Shown here one piece after another: positions 1 to 9,466 of a DNA stretch of 64,000 bases. Under the pieces are notes generated by a model. The model made no database searches. It worked only from the letters and a program-made list of their open reading frames with translations, and was not told the DNA's origin. Position 1 is the first letter of the stretch; every line of letters starts with the position of its first letter. The translations under genes were made by a program, and so were the position numbers. Source of the DNA: Leclercia adecarboxylata (lineage in GTDB: Bacteria; Pseudomonadota; Gammaproteobacteria; Enterobacterales; Enterobacteriaceae); assembly GCF_006874705.1 (NCBI RefSeq), contig NZ_CP035382.1, positions 930,001 through 994,000 of the forward strand. The letters are read 5' to 3'.

Positions 1-137
1 TCCAGGGTGTCCATACAGAAAGGTTGCGTGCTCTCAAACGCGTCAGGCTGCGGCGCCGCCTCCTGCCACAGTTGATGATCGCGCATTAAAGCTTCGATGG
101 CGTGCAGCTGCGCGCGCACATGGTCGTGATGCGTCAT
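1..137 (-). CDS. yqcC: YqcC family protein, N-terminal part (runs off the window start)
   Basis: The reverse strand reads ATG at 137 and then an open frame beginning MTHHDHVRAQLHAIEAL, continuing off the window edge. It matches the N-terminus of E. coli YqcC (DUF446, about 109 residues), including the STQPFxMDT stretch. Function is not established; the family is a small cytoplasmic helical protein usually next to truC and csrB. Only about 45 residues are present, so no statement on the C-terminus is possible. Position next to csrB and syd supports the assignment. Confidence 0.9.
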   Translation of the reverse strand, partial: MTHHDHVRAQLHAIEALMRDHQLWQEAAPQPDAFESTQPFCMDTL

Positions 138-193
138 GAAAACCTCAACTGAAAATCTGAACGGCGGGCAGCATAGCAAAGACCACGCAGAAA

Positions 194-227
194 TAAAAAA
201 AGGGAGCACTGTAAAAACAGTGCTCCC
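194..227 (-). terminator. Intrinsic terminator of csrB
   Basis: The inverted repeat GGGAGCACTGT / ACAGTGCTCCC (202-227) is followed on the reverse strand by seven U residues. It is identical in plan to the E. coli CsrB terminator. Confidence 0.93.
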
Positions 228-558
228 GGTTCGTTTCGCAGCAATCCAGCTACTTTTAGTGCTCCCTGCTCATCCGTGACAACTTTTCCTCTGACCCGAA
301 GGTCTGGTCTTCCCTCGACCACTGCATCCTGCGCACATCATCCTGATGTGACGGTTTCATCCTGAAACGTCCTGGCCTTCCTGACCCACCGGACATCCTT
401 ACCGGCTCTCATTCTCCGTCCTGGAGGTGTCCTTCACGCATCCTGCGTTATCCTTTTGCTTCGTCCTGAAGCCTTCCCTGTAACGCCTTCCTGACGTGTC
501 CTACGTTAAGAAACGCCATCATCCTGATGTTCGTTTCTCGTGTCGGCTTCCTGTCGAC
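195..558 (-). ncRNA. csrB: CsrB, CsrA-sequestering regulatory RNA
   Basis: On the reverse strand this roughly 360-nt segment starts GTCGACAGGAAG, like E. coli CsrB. It carries about 20 GGA motifs, many as CAGGATG, CAGGAAG or CAGGACG in small hairpin loops, for example near 525, 430, 360 and 340. It ends in a strong GC hairpin with a U tract. CsrB binds many CsrA dimers and so relieves CsrA control of glycogen, motility and biofilm mRNAs. It lies between yqcC and syd exactly as in E. coli. The 5' end is set by similarity to the E. coli start, not by a mapped transcript. Short frames over it are chance. Confidence 0.95.
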
Positions 559-563
559 GGACA

Positions 564-569
564 TAGAAT
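564..569 (-). promoter_or_regulatory. Probable -10 element of csrB
   Basis: ATTCTA on the reverse strand lies just upstream of the inferred csrB start at 558. The assignment is by position only; the -35 region is not obvious, as is common for an activator-dependent promoter. Confidence 0.45.
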
Positions 570-721
570 CCCCTATTCCGCTTCGTCTTACAAGGCACTC
601 CGTAAGCTAAATTAAACAGATGTTACATCTTATTACTGCCAGATTCTTACTCAACAAGCTGATAATTAATGAGTTATCTGACAGCATAATATGTTGCGCG
701 TATCGGTTATTACGGTGATCT

Positions 722-750
722 CTTACAAGCTTTGTAAGAGATCTCTCACA
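722..750. promoter_or_regulatory. UvrY (BarA/UvrY two-component) binding box upstream of csrB
   Basis: TGTAAGAGATCTCTCACA at 733-750 differs by one base from a perfect 18-bp palindrome. It matches the UvrY/SirA box of E. coli csrB. Its centre is about 184 bp upstream of the inferred csrB start, close to the distance known in E. coli. It overlaps a second inverted repeat, CTTACAA-GCT-TTGTAAG (722-738). The rest of 559-769 is AT-rich and holds nothing else I can name. Confidence 0.8.
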
Positions 751-769
751 CGCGCAGTAGTATTCAGGA

Positions 770-1315
770 TTACACGACGGGATGCAGTTGCTTGAGGAAA
801 TCCGTAAGGGAAGCAGAGAGGAACTGGCGTTTCTGCGTGCCCAGCGTCTCTTTTACCACGTTCCCCGTGAGGTTGCAGACAGAGAGGATATCCATTTCGC
901 TGTCGAGGGTGGCGATAAAGAGCGTTGGCGATAGCTTCAGGCGCTTCTGGGTCACAAGATGCCCAATCAGGTTCTCCTGCACGCGCAGCAAATCCTCTTC
1001 ACTCCAGGTTTGCAGCAGAGTCAGCATCTCGTTATCAAAGCGAGCGCACATATCCCCGGCAAACTGTGTGGTATAGAACGCGTGGACCGCAGGTTGTACC
1101 ACAATGTCCATTGCGCGTTCAATCGCCTTTACATTCTGCTCTGTGGTAAACGGCTGGGGCTGCCAGATCACGGTATCCCCGGAAGAGGTGATAATACAGG
1201 GCGAAGGGACGCCATACAGCGCCTCGCTTTGCGGCCATGTCCCTTTCTGTTCATGCCAGGCGTCACAGTAACGCGCCGTAAACGCGGTTAAGGCAGCAGC
1301 AGTCTCTTTATCCAC
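770..1315 (-). CDS. syd: Syd, SecY-interacting protein
   Basis: Predicted 181 residues, the same length as E. coli Syd, with the conserved stretches [41 protein letters not shown] and SVCNL. Syd is a cytoplasmic, membrane-associated protein that binds SecY and can disassemble defective SecYEG translocons; loss has a mild phenotype. The start is GTG at 1315, as in E. coli, with a purine-rich AAGAGAGA upstream. The gene is divergent from queF with 69 bp between them. No oddities seen. Confidence 0.95.
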   Translation of the reverse strand: MDKETAAALTAFTARYCDAWHEQKGTWPQSEALYGVPSPCIITSSGDTVIWQPQPFTTEQNVKAIERAMDIVVQPAVHAFYTTQFAGDMCARFDNEMLTLLQTWSEEDLLRVQENLIGHLVTQKRLKLSPTLFIATLDSEMDILSVCNLTGNVVKETLGTQKRQFLSASLTDFLKQLHPVV

Positions 1316-1384
1316 CGGTTTCTCTCTTCATATAAGCCAGGATACACTCAGCTGCATAGTTTACCTTTAAAGTGACAACGAAAC

Positions 1385-2227
1385 ATGTCTTACGAAAATC
1401 ATGATGCCTTATCGGGCTTAACCTTGGGCAAAACCACCGCCTATCGCGACACCTACGACGCCAGCCTGTTACAGGGGGTACCGCGCAGTCTTAACCGCGA
1501 TCCGCTGGGGCTGAAAGCCGATAGCCTGCCCTTTCACGGCGGCGATATCTGGACGCTGTATGAGCTCTCCTGGCTTAACGCCCACGGCTTACCGCAGGTG
1601 GCGGTGGGCCACGTTGAACTGGATTACACCAGCGTCAATCTGGTGGAGTCTAAAAGCTTCAAGCTCTACCTCAACAGCTTCAACCAGACTCGCTTTGAGA
1701 GCTGGGAAGCGGTGCAGCTCACGCTGGAACGCGACCTGAGCGCCTGCGCGCAGGGGAAAGTAACCGTTGCCCTCTACCGCATTGACGAGCTGGAAGGCCA
1801 GCCGATCGCCCACTTCCACGGCACCTGCATTGACGATCAGGAGATCGAAATCGACAACTACCAGTTTGATACCGCCTGGCTGGAAAACGCCGCCAGCGGC
1901 AACCTGGTAGAAGAGACGCTGGTCAGCCACCTGCTGAAATCCAACTGCCTTATCACCCATCAGCCTGACTGGGGTTCGGTACAGATCCAGTATAGCGGCG
2001 CGAAAATCGATCGCGAGAAGCTGCTACGCTACCTGGTCTCCTTCCGTAACCACAATGAGTTCCACGAGCAGTGCGTGGAGCGCATCTTTAACGACATTCT
2101 GCATTTCTGCCAGCCAGAGACGCTGAGCGTTTATGCCCGCTATACCCGCCGTGGCGGACTGGATATCAATCCGTGGCGCAGCAACGGCGATTTTGTTCCG
2201 GCGATCGGTCGTTTAGTCCGTCAGTAA
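1385..2227 (+). CDS. queF: NADPH-dependent 7-cyano-7-deazaguanine reductase QueF
   Basis: 280 residues, the long (type II, two tandem T-fold halves) form of QueF. It reduces preQ0 to preQ1 with two NADPH, a step of queuosine tRNA modification in the cytoplasm. The catalytic cysteine sits in the [13 protein letters not shown] motif near residue 190, followed by the conserved Asp. The N-terminal half carries the [26 protein letters not shown] substrate-pocket region. E. coli QueF has 282 residues. The ATG at 1385 follows the divergent syd promoter region. A 116-bp gap separates it from ppnN. Confidence 0.96.
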   Translation: MSYENHDALSGLTLGKTTAYRDTYDASLLQGVPRSLNRDPLGLKADSLPFHGGDIWTLYELSWLNAHGLPQVAVGHVELDYTSVNLVESKSFKLYLNSFNQTRFESWEAVQLTLERDLSACAQGKVTVALYRIDELEGQPIAHFHGTCIDDQEIEIDNYQFDTAWLENAASGNLVEETLVSHLLKSNCLITHQPDWGSVQIQYSGAKIDREKLLRYLVSFRNHNEFHEQCVERIFNDILHFCQPETLSVYARYTRRGGLDINPWRSNGDFVPAIGRLVRQ

Positions 2228-2331
2228 GATAAATAAATTCACAATATGCGCGGTCCGTTCCGCGCTTTGGGTTGTGAAAGGTCATAAGCCAGGGCTATTG
2301 TAATCAGCAGGGAAAGACGATAAACGTCCCG

Positions 2332-2338
2332 TAAGGAG
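2332..2338 (+). promoter_or_regulatory. Ribosome binding site deciding the TTG start of ppnN
   Basis: TAAGGAG lies 5 bases before TTG at 2344. No in-frame ATG occurs until the methionines at codons 11 and 13, which have no such site, so TTG is the likely start. Confidence 0.75.
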
Positions 2339-2343
2339 CTCAC

Positions 2344-3708
2344 TTGATTACACATATAAGCCCGCTTGGCTCAATGGATATGTTGTCGCAGCTGGAAGTG
2401 GACATGCTCAAGAGCACGGCCAGCAGCGATCTTTATCAATTGTTTCGCAACTGTTCACTTGCCGTTCTGAACTCCGGTAGCCTCACCGACAACAGCAAAG
2501 AGCTGCTGTCCCGCTTTGAAAGCTTTGATATTAACGTTCTGCGCCGCGAACGTGGCGTGAAGCTGGAGCTGATTAACCCACCGGAAGATGCCTTTGTTGA
2601 CGGGCGCATTATTCGCGCGTTGCAGGCCAACCTGTTTGCCGTACTGCGCGATATCCTGTTTGTGAATGGTCAGATCAGTAACGCTGGTCGTTTTCAGCAT
2701 CTGAACCTGGAAAGCTCGGCCCATATCACCAACCTGGTGTTCTCTATTCTGCGCAACGCCCGCGCCCTGCACGTGGGCGAAGCCCCAAGCATGGTGGTGT
2801 GCTGGGGCGGTCACTCCATTAACGAAACCGAATACCTCTACGCCCGTCGCGTGGGCACCCAGCTGGGGCTGCGCGAGCTGAACATCTGCACCGGCTGTGG
2901 TCCGGGTGCGATGGAAGCGCCGATGAAGGGTGCGGCGGTGGGTCATGCCCAGCAGCGCTATAAAGAGGGCCGTTTCATCGGCATGACTGAGCCGTCAATC
3001 ATTGCCGCTGAGCCGCCGAATCCGCTGGTTAACGAACTGATCATCATGCCGGACATTGAGAAACGTCTGGAGGCGTTTGTGCGTATCGCACACGGGATCA
3101 TCATCTTCCCGGGCGGGGTGGGTACGGCAGAAGAGCTGCTCTATCTGCTGGGTATTCTGATGCATCCGGCCAACCAGGATCAGGTCCTGCCGCTGATCCT
3201 GACCGGGCCGAAAGAGAGCGCAGACTACTTCCGCGTGCTGGATGAATTCATCGTGCATACCCTGGGCGAGACGGCACGCCGTCACTATCGCATCATCATC
3301 GATGATGCCGCGGAAGTGGCGCGCCTGATGAAAAAGGCCATGCCGCTGGTAAAAGAGAACCGCCGTGATACCGGGGATGCCTACAGCTTTAACTGGTCGA
3401 TCCGCATTTCACCGGATCTACAGATCCCGTTTGAGCCGTCGCACGAAAACATGGCCAACCTGAAACTCTATCCCGATCAGCCAGTTGAAGTGCTGGCCGC
3501 CGATCTGCGTCGCGCCTTCTCGGGCATCGTCGCCGGTAATGTGAAAGAGGTGGGCATCCAGGCCATTGAAGAGTTTGGCCCCTATAAAATCCATGGCGAT
3601 CGCGAAATGATGCGCCGCATGGACGATCTGCTGCAGGGCTTCGTCGCTCAGCACCGTATGAAGCTTCCCGGCTCTGCCTATATCCCCTGTTACGAGATTT
3701 CTGCGTAA
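2344..3708 (+). CDS. ppnN: Pyrimidine/purine nucleotide 5'-monophosphate nucleosidase PpnN
   Basis: 454 residues, identical in length to E. coli PpnN (YgdH). It hydrolyses the N-glycosidic bond of nucleoside monophosphates to base plus ribose 5-phosphate, and in E. coli it is activated by (p)ppGpp. The central Rossmann-like LOG domain holds the [13 protein letters not shown] loop and the family signature PGGVGTAEE near residue 260. The N- and C-terminal extensions typical of the enterobacterial enzyme are present. The initiation codon is TTG behind a good ribosome site. A double hairpin follows the gene. Confidence 0.96.
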   Translation: MITHISPLGSMDMLSQLEVDMLKSTASSDLYQLFRNCSLAVLNSGSLTDNSKELLSRFESFDINVLRRERGVKLELINPPEDAFVDGRIIRALQANLFAVLRDILFVNGQISNAGRFQHLNLESSAHITNLVFSILRNARALHVGEAPSMVVCWGGHSINETEYLYARRVGTQLGLRELNICTGCGPGAMEAPMKGAAVGHAQQRYKEGRFIGMTEPSIIAAEPPNPLVNELIIMPDIEKRLEAFVRIAHGIIIFPGGVGTAEELLYLLGILMHPANQDQVLPLILTGPKESADYFRVLDEFIVHTLGETARRHYRIIIDDAAEVARLMKKAMPLVKENRRDTGDAYSFNWSIRISPDLQIPFEPSHENMANLKLYPDQPVEVLAADLRRAFSGIVAGNVKEVGIQAIEEFGPYKIHGDREMMRRMDDLLQGFVAQHRMKLPGSAYIPCYEISA

Positions 3709-3714
3709 CGACCC

Positions 3715-3776
3715 GCCCGGCTCGCATGCCGGGCTCTCTCCCCCGCCGGGAATGGCCCTTCTCCTCCCGGCTTTTT
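3715..3776 (+). terminator. Tandem hairpins downstream of ppnN, the second followed by T6
   Basis: GCCCGGC-TCGCAT-GCCGGGC (3715-3734) is followed by CCGGGA...TCCCGG (about 3746-3769) and CTTTTTTATT. The second is a usable intrinsic terminator. Confidence 0.7.
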
Positions 3777-4078
3777 TATTACCTTCAGCCACATGGCCTG
3801 GTTTGCAACATCACTATTACTTATCTTTTTGCTATTTTATAACGCCACGCAAACGATTACGTTGTTTCCCGGAGCGTGATTTATTAGCCACAAATGCCAT
3901 AAAGCATGAAAAAATCCTATAAACCGACGCTTTTACAGCGTATGCCTCCTATCTTTCAGGCGGATCTATCTCGCCACATATCGTTAATGGTAGCCTTCGC
4001 GCCCAGAAATTCGTCCTGACGTTTTCTTAGCAGACAAATGGTCTAAAGATACCCACATCATAAGTGGATTATCGCATT

Positions 4079-4094
4079 TGAGATCGGGATCACT
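4079..4094. promoter_or_regulatory. Candidate CRP site in the sdaC leader region
   Basis: TGAGA-TCGGGA-TCACT matches 8 of the 10 conserved positions of TGTGA-N6-TCACA, about 165 bp upstream of sdaC. sdaC is known to be CRP-dependent in E. coli, so this is plausible but untested. The rest of the 540-bp gap 3709-4249 is AT-rich non-coding sequence in which I recognise no gene. Confidence 0.4.
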
Positions 4095-4249
4095 GATAGA
4101 TCCATTACTAAAATGTATCTTTCCGCCCGCCAATAGTTACGGAGAAAAATTATATAAAAACCGTCGCTGAGCGAATTTCATATTACGATTAGCCCTTTTT
4201 GCATCGAATTTGACCAGAAACCTGACATTAGCTACTTCCTGGAGACACA

Positions 4250-5539
4250 ATGGAAACCACTCAAACCAGCACCGTTGCTTCGATTGAAACCCGAAGCGGA
4301 TGGCGTAAAACAGATACCATGTGGATGCTCGGCCTGTACGGCACAGCAATCGGCGCTGGTGTTCTTTTCCTTCCTATTAACGCAGGTGTGGGCGGCTTAA
4401 TTCCGCTGATCATCATGGCGATCATTGCCTTCCCGATGACCTACTTTGCACACCGCGGCCTGACCCGTTTTGTGCTTTCTGGTAAAAACCCGGGCGAAGA
4501 CATCACCGAAGTCGTTGAAGAACATTTCGGTGTTGGCGCCGGTAAACTGATTACCCTGCTCTACTTCTTTGCTATCTATCCAATCCTGCTGGTTTATAGC
4601 GTGGCGATCACCAACACCGTTGACAGCTTCATGACCCACCAGCTGGGCATGACCCCGCCGCCGCGCGCCATTCTGTCGCTGATCCTGATTGTCGGCATGA
4701 TGACCATCGTGCGCTTCGGTGAGCAGATGATTGTGAAGGCGATGAGCGTGCTGGTGTTCCCGTTCGTTATCGCTCTGATGGTGCTGGCCTGCTACCTGAT
4801 CCCACAGTGGAACGGCGCGGCGCTGGAAACCCTCTCCCTGAGCAGCGCGTCTGCGACCGGCAACGGCCTGTGGATGACCCTGTGGCTGGCAATCCCGGTA
4901 ATGGTCTTCTCCTTCAACCACTCCCCGATCATCTCCTCCTTCGCGGTTGCGAAGCGTGAAGAGTACGGTCAGGGTGCCGAGAAGAAGTGTTCCAGCATCC
5001 TGGCTCGCGCTCACGTGATGATGGTGCTGACCGTGATGTTCTTCGTCTTCAGCTGCGTACTGAGCCTTGCTCCGGCGGATCTGGCGGCAGCGAAAGAGCA
5101 GAACATCTCTATCCTGTCTTACCTGGCGAACCACTTTAACGCACCGGTCATTGCCTGGATGGCGCCAATCATCGCCATTATCGCGATTACCAAATCCTTC
5201 CTCGGCCACTACCTGGGCGCACGTGAAGGCTTTAACGGCATGGTGATTAAATCTCTGCGCGGTAAAGGCAAGAGCATTGAAATCAACAAGCTGAACAAGA
5301 TCACTGCTCTGTTCATGCTGCTGACCACCTGGGCGGTTGCCACCCTGAACCCGAGCATCCTCGGGATGATCGAAACCCTGGGCGGCCCGGTTATCGCGAT
5401 GATCCTGTTCCTGATGCCGATGTACGCGATTCAGAAAGTGCCAGCGATGCGTAAATACAGCGGCCAGATCAGCAACGTCTTCGTTGTGATTATGGGTCTG
5501 ATTGCTATCTCCGCTATCTTCTTCTCGCTGTTCGCTTAA
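4250..5539 (+). CDS. sdaC: Serine:H+ symporter SdaC
   Basis: 429 residues, as in E. coli SdaC, a hydrophobic inner-membrane protein of the HAAAP/STP amino-acid permease family with about 11 membrane segments. The first helix starts after a 25-residue cytoplasmic N-terminus ([20 protein letters not shown], the conserved GxxIGAG helix-break motif). It imports L-serine with protons for the serine deaminase encoded just downstream. The ATG at 4250 has CTGGAG 7 bases upstream. It is separated from sdaB by 63 bp and probably co-transcribed with it. Confidence 0.97.
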   Translation: METTQTSTVASIETRSGWRKTDTMWMLGLYGTAIGAGVLFLPINAGVGGLIPLIIMAIIAFPMTYFAHRGLTRFVLSGKNPGEDITEVVEEHFGVGAGKLITLLYFFAIYPILLVYSVAITNTVDSFMTHQLGMTPPPRAILSLILIVGMMTIVRFGEQMIVKAMSVLVFPFVIALMVLACYLIPQWNGAALETLSLSSASATGNGLWMTLWLAIPVMVFSFNHSPIISSFAVAKREEYGQGAEKKCSSILARAHVMMVLTVMFFVFSCVLSLAPADLAAAKEQNISILSYLANHFNAPVIAWMAPIIAIIAITKSFLGHYLGAREGFNGMVIKSLRGKGKSIEINKLNKITALFMLLTTWAVATLNPSILGMIETLGGPVIAMILFLMPMYAIQKVPAMRKYSGQISNVFVVIMGLIAISAIFFSLFA

Positions 5540-5602
5540 TTCCTCCCGCGCCGTCTTCGGACGGCGCACTCTTCTCCCAAGACGTAAAGCAACGGACGCA
5601 TC

Positions 5603-6970
5603 ATGATTAGCGTTTTCGATATTTTCAAAATTGGTATTGGTCCATCCAGCTCGCACACCGTCGGGCCGATGAAAGCCGGTAAACAGTTCACGGACGATCT
5701 TATTGCACGCGGAATGCTGCACGACACAACCCGCGTGGTGGTGGATGTTTACGGCTCCCTGTCGCTGACCGGCAAAGGCCACCATACCGATATCGCCATT
5801 ATTATGGGCCTGGCGGGCAACCTGCCGGATAGCGTCGACATTGATGCCATCCCGGGCTTTATCCAGGACGTTAACACCCACAGCCGCTTGCTGCTGGCGA
5901 AGGGTGAACATGAAGTTGAATTCCCGGTTGATCGCTGCATGAATTTCCATGCCGACAACCTGTCGCTGCACGAAAACGGCATGCGGATCACCGCGCTGGC
6001 AGGCGACAAGGTGATTTACAGCCAAACTTATTACTCCATCGGCGGCGGTTTTATCGTCGACGAAGACCACTTTGGGCAGAGCGACAGCGCACCTGTTGCG
6101 GTCCCTTATCCGTATAAATCGGCGGCCGATCTCCAGCGCCATTGCCAGGAGAGCGGTCTGTCACTCTCCGGCCTGATGATGCAAAACGAGCTGGCATTGC
6201 ATAGCAAAGCGGAGCTGGAACAGCACTTTGCTAACGTCTGGGAGGTGATGCGCGGCGGTATTGAACGCGGTATCACTACCGAGGGCGTTCTGCCGGGCAA
6301 ACTGCGCGTCCCGCGACGTGCTGCCGCCCTGCGCCGCATGCTGGTCAGCAGCGACAAAACCACCAGCGACCCGATGGCGGTGGTGGACTGGATCAATATG
6401 TTCGCGCTGGCGGTGAACGAAGAGAACGCCGCGGGTGGCCGCGTGGTTACCGCACCAACCAACGGTGCCTGCGGCATCGTTCCGGCAGTGCTGGCCTATT
6501 ACGACAAATTTATTCGCGAAGTGAATGCTAACTCGCTGGCCCGCTATCTGCTGGTCACCAGCGCTATTGGCTCGCTGTACAAGATGAACGCCTCTATCTC
6601 CGGCGCGGAAGTGGGCTGCCAGGGCGAAGTAGGCGTGGCCTGCTCCATGGCGGCGGCGGGTCTGGCGGAGCTGCTGGGCGGTAGCCCGACGCAGGTCTGC
6701 ATTGCGGCGGAGATCGGGATGGAGCATAACCTCGGTCTGACCTGCGATCCGGTAGCCGGTCAGGTACAGGTGCCCTGCATCGAGCGTAACGCCATTGCCT
6801 CCGTCAAGGCGGTCAACGCCGCGCGTATGGCGCTGCGCCGTACCAGCGAGCCGCGCGTCTGCCTCGATAAAGTGATCGAAACCATGTATGAGACCGGGAA
6901 AGACATGAACGCCAAATACCGCGAAACCTCCCGCGGCGGTCTGGCGATGAAGATTGTCGCCTGCGACTAA
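5603..6970 (+). CDS. sdaB: L-serine ammonia-lyase (deaminase) SdaB
   Basis: 455 residues, the single-chain iron-sulfur L-serine dehydratase that converts L-serine to pyruvate and ammonia. The N-terminal beta domain carries GIGPSSSHTVGPMKAG. The C-terminal alpha catalytic domain holds APTNGACGIVPAV and three cysteines fitting the [4Fe-4S] ligands (in EVGCQGEVGVACS, LTCDPVAG and VPCIERNA). Being directly after sdaC, it marks SdaB rather than the paralogues SdaA or TdcG. Together the pair takes up and degrades serine. Confidence 0.96.
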   Translation: MISVFDIFKIGIGPSSSHTVGPMKAGKQFTDDLIARGMLHDTTRVVVDVYGSLSLTGKGHHTDIAIIMGLAGNLPDSVDIDAIPGFIQDVNTHSRLLLAKGEHEVEFPVDRCMNFHADNLSLHENGMRITALAGDKVIYSQTYYSIGGGFIVDEDHFGQSDSAPVAVPYPYKSAADLQRHCQESGLSLSGLMMQNELALHSKAELEQHFANVWEVMRGGIERGITTEGVLPGKLRVPRRAAALRRMLVSSDKTTSDPMAVVDWINMFALAVNEENAAGGRVVTAPTNGACGIVPAVLAYYDKFIREVNANSLARYLLVTSAIGSLYKMNASISGAEVGCQGEVGVACSMAAAGLAELLGGSPTQVCIAAEIGMEHNLGLTCDPVAGQVQVPCIERNAIASVKAVNAARMALRRTSEPRVCLDKVIETMYETGKDMNAKYRETSRGGLAMKIVACD

Positions 6971-6978
6971 GTGCAAAA

Positions 6979-7005
6979 AAGGAGCCTTGTTTTGCGAGGC
7001 TCCTT
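6979..7005. terminator. Hairpin downstream of sdaB
   Basis: AAGGAGCCT...AGGCTCCTT forms a 9-bp stem 8 bases after the sdaB stop. The A tract lies on its 5' side, so the T tract is on the reverse strand and termination on the + strand would be weak. It may mainly protect the mRNA end. Confidence 0.5.
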
Positions 7006-7083
7006 CCCGAACGCCCCGCCACACGTAGTTTCCCCCCGCCGACAGTGTTACCCTTATTTGACTGAACAGAAGGGAGAAAATCT

Positions 7084-7842
7084 GTGGCCGTTCATTTGCT
7101 TATTGTCGACGCGCTGAACCTTATCCGGCGCATCCACGCGGTTCAGGGCACGCCCTGCAAGGATACCTGCCTGCATGCGCTGGAGCAGCTTATTCGCCAC
7201 AGCCAGCCCAGTCACGTGGTCGCCGTGTTTGACGATGAAGCCCGTAACAGCAGCTGGCGACATCAGCGCCTGCCGGATTACAAAGCCGGGCGCGCGCCCA
7301 TGCCGGACGATCTGCACGCCGAAATGCCCGCCATTCGCGCCGCTTTTGAACAGCGCGGGGTTCCCTGCTGGGGGGCCCAGGGCAACGAAGCCGACGATCT
7401 GGCCGCCACGCTGGCGGTAAAAGTTGCCAGCGCCGGGCATCAGGCCACCATTGTCTCGACCGACAAGGGCTACTGCCAGCTGCTTTCTCCCAACATTCGC
7501 ATCCGCGACTATTTCCAGAAACGCTGGCTCGACGCCCCCTTTATCGCCAGTGAGTTTGGCGTCTCGCCGCAGCAACTGCCGGATTACTGGGGGCTGGCGG
7601 GGATCAGCAGCTCTAAAGTACCAGGCGTTGCCGGGATTGGCCCGAAAAGCGCGGCCCAACTGCTGACCGATTTTCAGGATCTGGAAGGGATTTACGCCCG
7701 TCTGGATGCGGTGCCGGAGAAGTGGCGCAAAAAACTGGAAGCGCATAAAGAGATGGCGTTTATCTGCCGGGACGTGGCGCGGTTGCAGATCGATTTACAG
7801 TTAGACGGGAATCTGCAGCAGCTACGATTAGATCGAGTGTGA
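7084..7842 (+). CDS. xni: Flap endonuclease Xni (ExoIX)
   Basis: 252 residues, one more than E. coli Xni (YgdG), a DNA polymerase I 5'-nuclease homologue. The PIN-like N-terminus begins [11 protein letters not shown] with the metal-binding Asp, followed by [15 protein letters not shown] and STDKGY. The helix-hairpin-helix region [19 protein letters not shown] is intact. E. coli ExoIX cleaves 5' flaps but lacks some of the acidic metal ligands of Pol I. The start is GTG at 7084 with AGGGAG upstream. It is followed by a REP-type repeat. Confidence 0.95.
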   Translation: MAVHLLIVDALNLIRRIHAVQGTPCKDTCLHALEQLIRHSQPSHVVAVFDDEARNSSWRHQRLPDYKAGRAPMPDDLHAEMPAIRAAFEQRGVPCWGAQGNEADDLAATLAVKVASAGHQATIVSTDKGYCQLLSPNIRIRDYFQKRWLDAPFIASEFGVSPQQLPDYWGLAGISSSKVPGVAGIGPKSAAQLLTDFQDLEGIYARLDAVPEKWRKKLEAHKEMAFICRDVARLQIDLQLDGNLQQLRLDRV

Positions 7843-7846
7843 GTTC

Positions 7847-7923
7847 ATGCCCGGTGGCGCGATGCTTACCGGGCCTACGGACGAAGGTTGTTGTAGGCCC
7901 GGTAAGCGTAGCGCCACCGGGCG
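7847..7923. repeat. REP/BIME-type palindromic pair between xni and rlmM
   Basis: Two facing copies of the motif GCCCGGTGGCGCTACGCTTACCGG (split by a short spacer, with GTAGGCCCGGTAAGCGTAGC in the second copy) form a long imperfect palindrome between convergent genes. This is typical of enterobacterial REP elements at 3' ends. It could act as an mRNA stabiliser or bidirectional barrier. Confidence 0.8.
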
Positions 7924-7932
7924 TTACAAAGG

Positions 7933-9033
7933 TTATCTCTCGTCGCGACGCCCACCGACAGCAGCCCACCAGCGGCGGATATGCACGGTGACTTCTTCGC
8001 GATCGTGGTACAGCTGGCGCGCCTGAATCACCACGTTAATACCGTGCTCATCCATCTGCTCCTGAATGTAGGCCAGGTTCTGCGAGACCTCCTCATAGCG
8101 CTTTTTCATTGGCAGCTTGAGGTTAAAAATGGTCTCACGACACCAGCCGTTGACCAGCCAGGAGGCCATCAGGGCCGCCACTTTCGCTGGCTTCTCTACC
8201 ATGTCGCACACCATCCAGGAGATGTTGTTGCGGGTTGGGCGGTAGCGGAAACCATCTTCACGTAGCCAGGTCACCTGTCCGGTATCCATCAGGCTTTGTG
8301 CCATCGGGCCGTTATCGACGGAGGAAACCCACATGTTGCGTTTCACCAGCTGATAGGTCCAGCCGCCCGGACAGGCGCCGAGATCGACCGCATACATACC
8401 GTTTGCCAGGCGTTCGTCCCACTCATCAGCGGGAATAAAGACGTGAAACGCCTCTTCAAGTTTCAGCGTTGAACGGCTTGGGGCATCAGACGGGAACTTC
8501 AGACGTGGGATGCCCATAAAGAACGGCGAGTTATTGGTGGTGTACGAATAACCGGTATAGCAGCAGCCTGGGGCGATAAAGAAGATATGCACCACGGGAC
8601 GTTTTGGTGTCTCGTAGTTGGTCAACACACCCGCCTCACGCAGTGCCGCGCGCAGCGGCACGGTGAATTTGCGACAGAACTTCATCAGCTCTTTGCTTTC
8701 GTTGGTGTCGGCAACTTCAACGCGCAGCTCGCCACCCTTCTCCACCACGCCCTGCAGCATGCCAACAATCGGCGTAATGCGATCTTCAGGCGGAAGATCT
8801 TTCAGAAGTTCACCCGCGACAAACATCTGACGGGCAAAAATCAGCGAGCTAAACGGCAGATCGCGCACCAGTTTTTCCGCGTCATCTGCCTGATAGCATT
8901 CGAAAACAACATAGCCCGCGTTCTCTTTCACGCGGGCAAAACCAAACACTTCGCGCTTCGCGGCTTTATCAGTGATCTCCGCAGCACACTCTTTTTCAAA
9001 GCCCGGGCGACAATATAAGACAACTTTATTCAT
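7933..9033 (-). CDS. rlmM: 23S rRNA 2'-O-ribose C2498 methyltransferase RlmM
   Basis: 366 residues from the ATG at 9033 ([20 protein letters not shown]), equal to E. coli RlmM. A TTG two codons earlier is unlikely to be the start. An N-terminal THUMP-like domain is followed by a Rossmann SAM-binding domain with [13 protein letters not shown]. It methylates C2498 of 23S rRNA before 50S assembly. It overlaps ygdD by 8 nt and is the last gene of the gcvA-ygdD-rlmM run. Confidence 0.96.
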   Translation of the reverse strand: MNKVVLYCRPGFEKECAAEITDKAAKREVFGFARVKENAGYVVFECYQADDAEKLVRDLPFSSLIFARQMFVAGELLKDLPPEDRITPIVGMLQGVVEKGGELRVEVADTNESKELMKFCRKFTVPLRAALREAGVLTNYETPKRPVVHIFFIAPGCCYTGYSYTTNNSPFFMGIPRLKFPSDAPSRSTLKLEEAFHVFIPADEWDERLANGMYAVDLGACPGGWTYQLVKRNMWVSSVDNGPMAQSLMDTGQVTWLREDGFRYRPTRNNISWMVCDMVEKPAKVAALMASWLVNGWCRETIFNLKLPMKKRYEEVSQNLAYIQEQMDEHGINVVIQARQLYHDREEVTVHIRRWWAAVGGRRDER

Positions 9034-9421
9034 GAACAACGCCCTTGCGTTTCAGACGGAACGAACCGATTAACATTAATACCCACCCGACCAGGAAGCT
9101 GACGCCGCCGACCGGGGTAACAAACGCCCACAGGCGTAAATGCGACAGCGCAAGGCAGTACAGGCTACCGCTGAAGAGCACGGTGCCCAGCGCCATAAAT
9201 ACGCTGCTCCAGTAAAACCAGATACTGATCCGGCGCTGCATCGCCACGGCTAATCCGAAGATCGCCAGGGTATGGAACGCCTGATATTCCAGACCGGTGT
9301 GGATCCAGCCCATCTCCACCACACCCAATGATTTGCGTAAGACATGTGCGCCAAAGGCGCCCAGGGCAACAAAAATAAAGCCACTCACCGCGGCAAAAAT
9401 CAGCATAAAACGGCTGGTCAT
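9026..9421 (-). CDS. ygdD: DUF423 inner-membrane protein YgdD
   Basis: 131 residues, as in E. coli, with about four membrane segments ([22 protein letters not shown] at the N-terminus, the DUF423 hallmark GAFGAHxL). Function is unknown. It lies 45 bp downstream of gcvA and overlaps rlmM by 8 nt, so it is probably expressed with both. Confidence 0.93.
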   Translation of the reverse strand: MTSRFMLIFAAVSGFIFVALGAFGAHVLRKSLGVVEMGWIHTGLEYQAFHTLAIFGLAVAMQRRISIWFYWSSVFMALGTVLFSGSLYCLALSHLRLWAFVTPVGGVSFLVGWVLMLIGSFRLKRKGVVHE

Positions 9422-9466
9422 GTTTCTGTCCTGAAGTTATGCGCGTCCTGCGCGCAAAAGAAAGTG

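Noticed and set aside
134..322. 62-codon reverse open frame across the start of csrB
   Set aside because: It lies within the csrB RNA and terminator. The true coding start here is yqcC at 137 in another frame.
4397..6142. 581-codon reverse frame antisense to sdaC and sdaB
   Set aside because: Long antisense frames are expected in GC-rich codon-biased genes. The composition is His/Gln/Arg-rich and no domain is visible.
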